DNA from: Paraflavisolibacter caeni
Lineage (GTDB): Bacteria; Bacteroidota; Bacteroidia; Chitinophagales; Chitinophagaceae
Reading direction: 5' to 3'
NCBI RefSeq assembly: GCF_025628885.1
Contig: NZ_JAOTIF010000014.1
Location: forward strand, 1-64,000
Length of the DNA: 64,000 bases
This document shows, one piece after another, positions 46,648 through 55,160 of the stretch; within the stretch, counting starts at the first letter, position 1; each line of letters opens with the position of its first letter. Both the position numbers and the translations under genes were made by a program. The notes below the pieces were generated by a model. That model did no database searches. It had not been told where the DNA came from and saw nothing but the letters and a program-made list of their open reading frames with translations.

Positions 46648-48115
46648 TTAATAAGAAACTGTATACTTATCCAAATCACGCATGGCGATCACCTTAAAAT
46701 GATGTTCTTTTATGTATTGCAGATATTCCGTAAAAACTTCCGCAGATGTGGTATAATCAGGGTGTGCGATGTCGGGAACGCCATGTATGGTGAAAACTAA
46801 AATCTGGCCAGGCTGTAAACTTTTCAGTGCATACATTGTCCGCTCTCTGAGTTTTTCAGTAGAGCCCATTGTGTAACTGGGTATCACCAAGTGTCCGTCT
46901 TGTTTTGGTTCATAAAATTTACTCCCTCCAGCACGGGCATAACGAAACCCCATGTCTTTTAATACAACTTGTGACAACGAATCTGCTCTATTACCGGGGT
47001 AGGCAAATGAAATAGGTTTAGGAATGCCATTCTCCCTACACTTCGTTTCGATATAACTGATTTCCTGCATCATCTGATCACGATTCAATTTAGTCATGTT
47101 CTTGTGGTGCCCAGTGTGATTACCGATTTCAAAGCCCATTTTATAGAGTTCAAAGATCTGTGGCCATTTCATGTAATAGACGGAATCAACCGGGGATTTC
47201 CAGGGCATTTTACAGACAAAAAAAGTTGCGTCAAAATCATATTTCTTTAAAAGAGGGGAGACAATTGTGTAATGACTTATCTCAGCATCGTCGAAACATA
47301 ATACAACTATAGGATCTTTAAATGGTTCATTTTTGTTTTCTGCGCACTGGGTATTGCCATTTGAATGCAATTTTTTTATGGCTTCAGCATACCTTTTACC
47401 CAATTCTCTTGCTGATGGCGTACTAAAATGAAGCTTATCGCCTTTGTCAGTTAAATCTTTTGCGGAAACCACTGCTGTATTAGGCACCTGTTTGGGCAAC
47501 TGGTTAATGACACCATTGATATAATTGGTTCTATTGAAGTAACCGATCTCGCCAGCCACAAATGGCAGGTTCGGTTGCTGCAGATCGGTGCGAAGCCGGT
47601 TGATCAACGTTTCTAATTTATCCAGGTAAAGTTTTGCATGCAATGAGTCATTATCCGATTCACCCTGGTGCCAGAGTATGCCTTAATACGCCCTGTTTCA
47701 TGGCTATCCGTGCCCGTTTTATTACGTCTTCATAGGGGTGAAAAACATTTAAATAAACAGCATTGGGCTCCCATACCTTGATTGGTGAACCACCAAGTGC
47801 ACAAGGTATCAGGCCTATTCTTATGTTTTTTCTTTTACCAAGCATTTCTTTTGCAAAACTGATTGCAGGACCAACTCCCACCGATTTTGGTTTGTCAAAA
47901 TGAACGGGGTCTGTGGCAGGCACCCAGTGATTTTGAGAATCAAGCATCAGTATTTGAGGGTGTACTTTTTTGCTTTCTGAATCTAAAGGTCCTCTTCCTG
48001 CCATATTGGATTGCCCGATCAGCAGGTACAAATGGAAGTTGCTGTCAATTCTTTCTTTCTGCGCCATGGTAAGCAATGAGGCGAATAATAAACAAATGCT
48101 GAAGATTGATTTCAT
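46648..48115 (-). pseudogene. SASA-type acetylesterase + NodB-type deacetylase fusion, frameshifted
   Basis: Two frames make one gene. 48115-47660 encodes a signal peptide (LLTMAQK) and the first half of a sialate-O-acetylesterase-like SGNH domain (IGQSNMAGRG, nucleophile Ser about 33). It ends in a false tail LRHTLAPG. One frame over, the DNA at 47682-47640 reads GILWHQGESDNDSLHAKL, the conserved second block, and continues to DKGDKLHFS (Asp/His of the triad). A NodB domain follows: CFDDAEISHY, EIGNHTGHHKNM, SFAYPGN and the end FTIHG. The break is near 47681-47686 (one base extra or two missing). Intact, the protein would remove acetyl groups from glycans by two routes. A sequencing error cannot be excluded. 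The second part has only a TTG near its start, so it is unlikely to be expressed alone. Confidence 0.8.
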
Positions 48116-48168
48116 TTTTCTTTACACATTATAGATATACCATTTTACGAACTTGTTAACGTACACAC

Positions 48169-48291
48169 TTAAGTGTAAAAATTTATCCTTCCCCGACTAG
48201 TAGATGGCTTATTACGTTTACTTACAGGCAATGCGAATGCTTGTGCTGAGATAAAAATTAAATAGGATTGAAGAGTAAGATATTTCTTCAT
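48169..48291 (-). pseudogene. 40-codon signal-peptide ORF, gene remnant or small secreted peptide
   Basis: ATG 48291 to TAA 48169. The peptide starts MKKYLTLQSYLIFISAQAFA, a clear Sec signal peptide with an A-x-A cleavage site, and continues LPVSKRNKPSTSRGRINFYT before the stop. It begins 32 bp after a complete CGGGAT-type promoter and is followed 53 bp later by the esterase gene, so it is first in that transcript. The shortness and loss of sequence right after the cleavage site suggest the 5' end of a deleted secreted enzyme. A genuine 20-residue basic secreted peptide is possible. Confidence 0.45.
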
Positions 48292-48315
48292 ATAGCAATT
48301 TATTGATAGGAATTG

Positions 48316-48360
48316 TAAAAGTACTTTTCCGAACGTGATGAACTATCCCGTACTATCCCG
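48316..48360 (-). promoter_or_regulatory. activator-type promoter before the remnant/esterase unit (CGGGAT variant)
   Basis: Minus strand: CGGGAT (48360-48355) and CGGGAT (48350-48345), 10 bp apart, then -7 TACTTTTA beginning at 48323. This is the cleanest example of the box pair in the window. It is related to the GH2 promoter over about 66 bp. Confidence 0.7.
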
Positions 48361-48483
48361 AAATTGTAAGTTTGACGCTTATGAAAAACAACAGAATTCA
48401 CAACAATCAATAATCATTACAGGTATAAATAAGGCTGTTTACATCAGAATAAAATTGACTATCTCTGGCAATCATATTCAATA

Positions 48484-48512
48484 AAAAAGGCTGTACCAGG
48501 TACAGCCTTTTT
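48484..48512 (-). terminator. strong terminator of the FAS1-SusCD block
   Basis: Perfect 14-bp arms AAAAAGGCTGTACC / GGTACAGCCTTTTT with a single-base loop (in practice a shorter stem with a 3-5 nt loop). It starts 43 nt after the SusD stop at 48555 and has A/T runs on both sides, so it can work in both directions. Confidence 0.92.
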
Positions 48513-48554
48513 GTAATGCAAAGCCTCTGCTCTCACAAGAGATTTTGGAGAAGC

Positions 48555-50312
48555 CTACCAATTGAAAGGCAGGTAGTAATCTTTGCTGAGTAGTTTTTGC
48601 TTCGCAGCTTCAGCAAGCCCGGCAGAAGCTCCTGATTTAATCAGCTTATTATAAACCTTATTAGCAATGAATGAAGGCTCATTTCTTCTTAAAGCAATGC
48701 GCAGCAGGTCGGGCCAGCGAGTGCCTTCATAGCCATTTTCCAGACCCAACTCGGTAACTATACTGTTTTCAATTTGAACCAGACTATCACTGGCTGAGTA
48801 AGTATTATTAACCACATTGGCACGTGCTCTTATACCCTGGTGCCTGTACCAATCAGACCGGTAATAAGGAACACCAGAACTTCCACTGTTTCTAGCATCG
48901 AAATTATAAGGGTATGAATCCCAAAGCGTATTATGATAATTCGTCACATCGCTTCCCGGGGCTGGATAAGCGCCAGAAAGGCCGTTATTCACAAATGCGC
49001 TTGCCAGCAGGTAGCGGCCCTCCCTGTTTGCAGCTTCTGCAAAATGAAGGAGAAGTTGTGTCTGACGGAATAAAAACCATTTGCTATTCTTCTGTAAAAT
49101 ATTCACTGGCGCACTGGTATTCTTGTCCAGGTAGTTATACAGATACTTCATTACCACCGGTTGATTACCAATATGACGCCATGTGTAATTCCCCCTGGCG
49201 TCATAAGGTAAGCCATTACCCTGAACTGCTAACTGTGTCTGGCTATTAAAGAGGTCCATTGCCTCTTGTGAAGGCTTCACCAAATAACTGCCTCCAACGG
49301 GACTGAATAGCTTTACAAAAGGATTCTCTGGCTTAAATTTATTATCGAAAGGTATTACCCATATCCATTCATAATTAAAGCCATTATCCTGTGCCCTTTC
49401 AAACATGGTTACCCATGAATTGGTCCATGCCAGTGTTGAAGCATCGCCCATCCTGGTATATCTTACAAAATGGTCGTCTGAACCCGGACTGGTTCTGGAA
49501 CCGCTCCAGCCTAGTTTATACTGCATGTAATATTGTGAACCTGGGGTTCCTGTTGTGGCGGTCTCCATCACCTGCCTAAAATACTCTGCAGCTTTTCTGT
49601 AATTTCCTTTCCACAAATACAAATCACCCAACACTATTTTTTTATTGATATAAAATTTGTTTGTCTGGTATCCATCAACGGATATATTCAATGTTGTTCC
49701 GCTTGGGTACTGATCTTTAAAAGGTATTGCTTCCATTGTTTTGATCAGACTATCCAAAAGGACATCGAATTCCAATTTAGGAAACTTGGATTCATTCTTT
49801 ACATCATCCACTGTTTCAAGAGCATCTGTAACGTATGGAACCTTACCATAGTGAATGCCCAATTGTAAATAAAGGAATGAACGCATACTGGCTACATCAG
49901 AATAACGCTGATTGTACTCAGCTTCCTTTAGTTTGTTCTCCTGGCGCATGATGTTGAAATGCTTCAGCACATCATTACAGTTGATGATCAATTCATAAAA
50001 GGGCTTAGGAGAAGCATACGGGTTGTCTTTAGTAACTGTGTGTGTACTCAACTGACGAAGGTACTCGTCGGCATTAGCCGTATAATCCAGCATATCGGCA
50101 CGCAGTTCATTGAGCAGGATATAACGTTCTGCTAAAGTCTGGAATTTACCATATATCCCAATGATAGCTGCATCAGCATCATACACGTTACGGTACATCT
50201 GTGAAACGTCCAATTGGTCCTTTGGCTCAACATCCAACAACTTTTTACAGGAGACCAAACCTGTTACAGCCATAGCTGCAACTAAAACATTTTTTATCAG
50301 AAACTTTCTCAT
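48555..50312 (-). CDS. SusD/RagB-like glycan-binding lipoprotein
   Basis: 585 aa from ATG 50312. Lipobox LVSC followed by KKLLDVEPKDQLDVSQMY. Visible blocks: DADAAIIGIYGKFQ, MRSFLYLQLGIHYGKVPYVTD (the conserved helix pair), LYLWKGNYRKAAEYFRQVM (TPR-like), LLLHFAEAANREGR, and C-terminal LGLENGYEGTRWPDLLRIALRR. It is the last gene before a strong terminator and lies 88 bp after its SusC. It is not closely related to the A or B SusD types and probably binds a different ligand. Confidence 0.93.
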   Translation of the reverse strand: MRKFLIKNVLVAAMAVTGLVSCKKLLDVEPKDQLDVSQMYRNVYDADAAIIGIYGKFQTLAERYILLNELRADMLDYTANADEYLRQLSTHTVTKDNPYASPKPFYELIINCNDVLKHFNIMRQENKLKEAEYNQRYSDVASMRSFLYLQLGIHYGKVPYVTDALETVDDVKNESKFPKLEFDVLLDSLIKTMEAIPFKDQYPSGTTLNISVDGYQTNKFYINKKIVLGDLYLWKGNYRKAAEYFRQVMETATTGTPGSQYYMQYKLGWSGSRTSPGSDDHFVRYTRMGDASTLAWTNSWVTMFERAQDNGFNYEWIWVIPFDNKFKPENPFVKLFSPVGGSYLVKPSQEAMDLFNSQTQLAVQGNGLPYDARGNYTWRHIGNQPVVMKYLYNYLDKNTSAPVNILQKNSKWFLFRQTQLLLHFAEAANREGRYLLASAFVNNGLSGAYPAPGSDVTNYHNTLWDSYPYNFDARNSGSSGVPYYRSDWYRHQGIRARANVVNNTYSASDSLVQIENSIVTELGLENGYEGTRWPDLLRIALRRNEPSFIANKVYNKLIKSGASAGLAEAAKQKLLSKDYYLPFNW

Positions 50313-50400
50313 AACCGAGCCCGGTTTATTGTTTTATGTATTTTTTGTTTGTGGTTCATAAAGCTACAAGGCTTTCCTTCTATCCGTTGATGAACCTGAA

Positions 50401-53400
50401 TTATAAACCAATGCGAACACCTAATGTCACGCTTTTGAACTGAGGATCCATTCCTACGTCAACACCCTGTGCAAATACACTGCTGCTGGCATTGAACTCA
50501 GGATCATATCCTTTATATTTTGTCAGGGTCAGCAGGTTATTGCCTGTAGCATAAATAGTTGCACTGTTTACAATATTGCTTTTCACGGAAATATAGTATT
50601 GCAGGGAAACGGTGCGTAAGCGTGCATAGGAACCATCTTCTATCCAGCGGTCGCTGAAGCGGCTGTTTCCTAGTGGATCGCCCCAGGTTGCTTTAGGTGT
50701 ATTGGTCACCTGTCCTTCACTGCGCCACCTGTTCTTTGCATATTCCAGTTGGTTTTGCACTCCGCTCATAGATTCCAGTCTATAGCGCACATAGTTGTAT
50801 ATATCATTACCCTGGCTGAAAGTGATCAACGCGTTCAACTCAAAGTTTTTCCAGATCACGCGATTGGTAAGGCCACCAGTAAAATCCGGATTTGGATCAC
50901 CTATAACTGAACGGTCATTTTCATCTATTATATGATCCCCGTTCAAATCTGCAAACCTGATATCACCTGCACCAAATGCGCTATAAGAACCATCTGCATT
51001 CTTCTTTCGTAAATTGGCAGTAGCCGCTTCTGCGCTGGTAGCAAACACACCCTGAGTAGTATACCCATAAAACTGGTTGGCCGGCTGCTCGTTAGCAGTT
51101 AAGATGGTAGCTCCTGCATATTCAGTTGTAAATTGTCCATTTGGTACAGCCACTATTTCATTCTTGTACATGCCGGCATTAACGCCTATATCCCATTTCA
51201 ATTTTTGTTTATTGATCACACGAGCATTCAGAGTAGCTTCTAAGCCTGCATTCTTCATACTGCCGTTGTTGGTTAATACCGTGGCAAAACCTGTCGAAGC
51301 AGCCAGGCTTTCATATACCAGCATGTTTTCCGTCTTAGAGATATAACCGTCAAGGTTCAGGCTAACCCGCTCATTCAGTAACGCAATATCCAATCCGCCA
51401 TTGAGTTTATTGCCAGTTTCCCATTGCAGGGCAGGGTTGGCAATGCCATTACGCACAAGTCCTTGCATACCCAACAGGTTTTGCTGACTGTAAGTCTGAC
51501 GGCTTGAGTAATTTCCAATATCATCATTACCAGTCATGCTATAAGTAGCACGCAACTTCAGCAGGTTAATCTTGGAATTGGCCATAAAGTTTTCTGAGGA
51601 GATCAGCCAGGCAGCACCAACAGAAGGCAGTACGGCAAATTTATATCCATTGATCTCAATGCCTTCTTTTGCCAGTTTGCCAAAACGCGAAGAACCGTCC
51701 ATAGCTGCACTTACTGAAAAGAAGTATTTACTTCTGAATCCATAATCAGCACCTAAATAAGAGTTTACCCAGTTCCACTCACCTAGTCCGCCTCCTACCT
51801 GCCGCAGAGCAGCCAACCCATTTTGAACCGTTACCAGTTCATCAGTTGCCGAATTATAACCTAAAGCATAATGTTGTTGCGCATCATTGTTTTGGTAACG
51901 GACGCCTAAACGTGCAGACAATGTGTGTTCCAGGCTAAATGTGCGGTTATATTCCAAACGGGTATCATTATATAAAGAGAACAACCTCTTTACCTGAGTA
52001 CCCATTCTATTGTTTGCTACCGCATTTCTCAATGTATCTTTTGCGACACCTTTGCTGGGCACAAATATATTTTCACGGATCTTATTGAAGTTGATGCCGA
52101 TCATTGTCTTTGCGCTCAGGTACTTGCTGATGTCGTATTTGAAAATAAAAGAACCGAAAAAGCTGTAATACTTATTATACGCCTGCATGTTGGCAATTAT
52201 AGCAGAAGGGTTGCTTACTCCAAGAGTATCCACATCAGAAAGGTTGGGACTTTCTACACCTTTGCTATTAACTACATGATCGTACAGGAAAGGAGCCTTG
52301 GTAAGTGCCAGGAAAACTGGAGAAGTTTTATCGGCTATTCCCTGGTCTTTCAGGCTCTGTTCATTTTTAGCCATCGAAATGTTGGCGCTACCTGTAAAGC
52401 GTTTAGAGAAATTGAAGTCGGCATTAAAGCGCATATTATAGCGTGTAAGATCTGTAGATTTTACCACACCTTCGTTTTTCATATAACCAACACTTAAACC
52501 ATAAGTAGCAATATTATCGCCACCTGTTACTTTTAAAAACATGTTGTTGGTCATGCTATTCGCGAGCACTTTATTTTGCCAATTTGTATTAAAATGATAA
52601 GTGGAGTAAGATGGATTATTCGGATCATCGTTCATGTAAGGTTGGGCCGCGATATCACTACTGCTCATACCTTTACTTTGCAGCACTTCACTTAAATAAG
52701 TGCGGTAATCAGATGCATTCATAACCGGTAATTGGTCAGGTGCAGCATTAAAACCAGTATAAGCTCCAAAGTCAATTTTTGTTGCCTGCTCTTTTGCCCT
52801 GAGTGTAGTAATGATAATAGCACCATTAGCTCCTTTAGTACCATAAATAGAGGAAGCATCTTTTAATACAGTTACATTATCAATGTCTTTTACATCAATC
52901 ATGGATAATGGATTGGTGTAATTACCGGCAATAATACTTTGACCATAATCATTTGCATCGTATAACATGTTATCGATGATGATCAATGGCTTATTAGTTG
53001 CATATAATGAATTGAATCCACGCAGGAAAAGATTCGCTCCCGCACCTGGAGTTCCTGTACGGCGAATGGCATTCAATCCAGCTATTCTGCCCTGCAACAT
53101 AGCATCAGGAACCTCTGTGATCTGCTGCCAGCCAGATACACTATATTGACCAATTGCAGCAGTTACGTCTTTTTTAGACTGCAATCCACCGGGCATCGTC
53201 ACAGTTTCATATATAGATTCATGGGTTTCATCCAATAAAGAAACATCTACTTTCTTTCTTCCTTTCAGTGGCACGTATTTGGTATCCATTCCTTCTCCGC
53301 TGACCATGATCGTAGATTTGTATGAAGGCACTTTAAGGGTGTATTTACCATTCTCGTCTGTAATAGCAGCCGAAAAATTTTCAACTTGTACCCTGACACC

Positions 53401-53559
53401 AGCAACTGGTTTCTTACTGGCTTCATCAATGATCTTACCTGATACATGCAACTCATTACCGGATGAATGCTTTACAGCAATCGTATCCGCAGCAGGTAGC
53501 TTTTGGGCAGCCAGCGTTCCCGTTACCAATACAAACGCTGTAGCAATTATCAATTTCAT
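50401..53559 (-). CDS. SusC/RagA-like TonB-dependent receptor
   Basis: About 1052 aa from ATG 53559 (MKLIIATAF); 18 codons of upstream open frame precede the signal peptide. Signal peptide ends LAAQK. The regulatory-like domain is VSGKIIDEASKKPVAGVRVQVENF. The usual VVVVGYGT linker is replaced by ESIYETVTMPGGLQSKKDVTAA, an unusual variant. The plug has MLQGRIAGLNAIRRTGTPG, LFLRGFNSLYATNKPLIIIDNM and VTVLKDASSIYGTKGANGAIIITT. The barrel ends VTLGVRIGL. It lies 88 bp after a FAS1 lipoprotein and before its SusD. Confidence 0.94.
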   Translation of the reverse strand: MKLIIATAFVLVTGTLAAQKLPAADTIAVKHSSGNELHVSGKIIDEASKKPVAGVRVQVENFSAAITDENGKYTLKVPSYKSTIMVSGEGMDTKYVPLKGRKKVDVSLLDETHESIYETVTMPGGLQSKKDVTAAIGQYSVSGWQQITEVPDAMLQGRIAGLNAIRRTGTPGAGANLFLRGFNSLYATNKPLIIIDNMLYDANDYGQSIIAGNYTNPLSMIDVKDIDNVTVLKDASSIYGTKGANGAIIITTLRAKEQATKIDFGAYTGFNAAPDQLPVMNASDYRTYLSEVLQSKGMSSSDIAAQPYMNDDPNNPSYSTYHFNTNWQNKVLANSMTNNMFLKVTGGDNIATYGLSVGYMKNEGVVKSTDLTRYNMRFNADFNFSKRFTGSANISMAKNEQSLKDQGIADKTSPVFLALTKAPFLYDHVVNSKGVESPNLSDVDTLGVSNPSAIIANMQAYNKYYSFFGSFIFKYDISKYLSAKTMIGINFNKIRENIFVPSKGVAKDTLRNAVANNRMGTQVKRLFSLYNDTRLEYNRTFSLEHTLSARLGVRYQNNDAQQHYALGYNSATDELVTVQNGLAALRQVGGGLGEWNWVNSYLGADYGFRSKYFFSVSAAMDGSSRFGKLAKEGIEINGYKFAVLPSVGAAWLISSENFMANSKINLLKLRATYSMTGNDDIGNYSSRQTYSQQNLLGMQGLVRNGIANPALQWETGNKLNGGLDIALLNERVSLNLDGYISKTENMLVYESLAASTGFATVLTNNGSMKNAGLEATLNARVINKQKLKWDIGVNAGMYKNEIVAVPNGQFTTEYAGATILTANEQPANQFYGYTTQGVFATSAEAATANLRKKNADGSYSAFGAGDIRFADLNGDHIIDENDRSVIGDPNPDFTGGLTNRVIWKNFELNALITFSQGNDIYNYVRYRLESMSGVQNQLEYAKNRWRSEGQVTNTPKATWGDPLGNSRFSDRWIEDGSYARLRTVSLQYYISVKSNIVNSATIYATGNNLLTLTKYKGYDPEFNASSSVFAQGVDVGMDPQFKSVTLGVRIGL

Positions 53560-53647
53560 CCGAAAAGATTTATTTATGTAATTGAAATCAGTATTCTTTC
53601 TCGTTATAAGCATTAGTCTGATATAAAATGGCTAACAAGAATTAGAT

Positions 53648-55117
53648 TTAGAATTGTGGTTCCAGCCTGATATAGTCACAAACAATTGGGTTCACCGCCG
53701 CTGCGCCGCTATTGGCAGCAGTAAGATAAACATCCAGCACAGGTTTGTAAACTGGCAGCGTAGTTTCACCAAGCAGTACTTCTGTGTACACGTTAGCGTT
53801 TACCGCTGTATAACCATCTGCCTTTTGCAGGGTAAAGGTGTTGGCAGTAGGTGTTTCAAAAGCAAGCTTTTGGTTGAAAGCCGTTCCGCCATTGAAGTCG
53901 TTCAATGCTACCCAGTAAGCTTTGTACTTCACGCCGCTGTACACTTCATTAACACGGTAGTTGATGTTGAACAATACAGTTCCATGATTGTATACATTCA
54001 CATCACGGAAGATTTTACCAGTAACAGGGTTTAAACGGTCGCGGAAATAAGTATTACCACGTTTGTCTACACTAGTAGTTCGGTAGTTCTCTGCCTCGAT
54101 GGTGATGGGCTGGATCTTATGCCTGGGCTGTACATCCACTTTATTCATTATGTAGATTACACCATTGCTGGTTTTGATTGTTTGTACGATGGCGGCTTTG
54201 TCTACAGGCACTTTTACGTTGAATTTAGACAAAACAGTATCTGTCGTAGCGGTAGCATTGTATAAACCTTCAATTGCAAGATCTTTCACAACGGCCCAGC
54301 TTGCAAAGTTTGTTGTGGAATCGGCATTGTTGGTTAGAGTAGTGCAAAAAGGCTTGAATTTATTTAATTCACTTGTCCATGCAGCATCTGTCAATACAAA
54401 CAAAGTAAATTGTTTGCTTTCATCCTTCAGGTCATAAACACTACGCCAAAACTTGTTTATTGTAACAGAGTCTGTACCTGGCTGGTAGATTGGCTCTCCT
54501 GTAGTTTGGTTGATCCCTATTTGCACAGCATTGGTAGGATCAAACATTTTTTGAAACAGGGACAGCATATAATTCTTCTGCAGTGCAGGAATAGATGCAT
54601 CCGTCTGAATTACTTCCCATCCATTGTTCAATACAGGAAGCATTTTATCTATTACCTGTACCACACCATTCTTTGCATACTTGTCTGCTTCCACAATTGT
54701 TGCTACATCAATTGACTTGTTCAGCATGTTCTGGTATTTACCATTAAGCATCTTCAAGCGCAACTGAGTAGTAGCCCCCGTTGTGAAATAGGTCTGTGTC
54801 GTAATATGATTGCCAACAAAGGCGCTCAATTTAGCAGAATCAGCAATAATAGCCGCATCCAGGCTCGCAAGTGCTGCATTTGTAGGCGCAAATACAGTGA
54901 ATGTTCTGGAAGAAGCAAGTACCTTATCGTAGCCTGACTTTGTGATCAGTTCGGCAAACTTGCTCAGATTGGTATTTCCCTTTATTTGTACAAACAGGTC
55001 CTGCTTCAATTCCTGGTCGGTAACATCATTGTGGTCTTCCCATTTCTGGCAACCAGTAAGAATGATGCTGCCGAATAGACAAACTAAAAAAAGCAGTTGG
55101 TTTATTTTGATGCGCAT
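53648..55117 (-). CDS. FAS1 (fasciclin) domain lipoprotein
   Basis: About 489 aa from ATG 55117 (MRIKINQLL). Lipobox LTGC followed by QKWEDH. The first FAS1 domain (about 30-160) has the H1 motif FTVFAPTNAAL and the H2-like NGVVQVIDKMLPV. A second, weaker FAS1 domain (about 165-335) has FTLFVLTDAAW and NGVIYIMNKVDV. The C-terminal 150 residues form a beta-rich domain (ITIEAENYRTTS, YKAYWVALNDFN, VCDYIRLEPQF) resembling carbohydrate-binding modules. FAS1 domains act in adhesion. Encoded directly before SusC it is probably a surface glycan-binding protein of this uptake system; that role is inferred. Confidence 0.8.
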   Translation of the reverse strand: MRIKINQLLFLVCLFGSIILTGCQKWEDHNDVTDQELKQDLFVQIKGNTNLSKFAELITKSGYDKVLASSRTFTVFAPTNAALASLDAAIIADSAKLSAFVGNHITTQTYFTTGATTQLRLKMLNGKYQNMLNKSIDVATIVEADKYAKNGVVQVIDKMLPVLNNGWEVIQTDASIPALQKNYMLSLFQKMFDPTNAVQIGINQTTGEPIYQPGTDSVTINKFWRSVYDLKDESKQFTLFVLTDAAWTSELNKFKPFCTTLTNNADSTTNFASWAVVKDLAIEGLYNATATTDTVLSKFNVKVPVDKAAIVQTIKTSNGVIYIMNKVDVQPRHKIQPITIEAENYRTTSVDKRGNTYFRDRLNPVTGKIFRDVNVYNHGTVLFNINYRVNEVYSGVKYKAYWVALNDFNGGTAFNQKLAFETPTANTFTLQKADGYTAVNANVYTEVLLGETTLPVYKPVLDVYLTAANSGAAAVNPIVCDYIRLEPQF

Positions 55118-55160
55118 TTGTTCAGTTTTTTCAATTATAAAGTTTATATACCTGTTTCCC

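Noticed and set aside
46416-46679. 87-codon minus-strand frame between GH27 and the esterase gene
   Set aside because: Runs through a clear terminator hairpin and overlaps the end of the deacetylase domain; composition is that of AT-rich noncoding DNA.
48165-48176. 12-bp palindrome ACACTTAAGTGT
   Set aside because: Overlaps the stop of the 40-codon ORF and occurs once; too short to argue for an operator.
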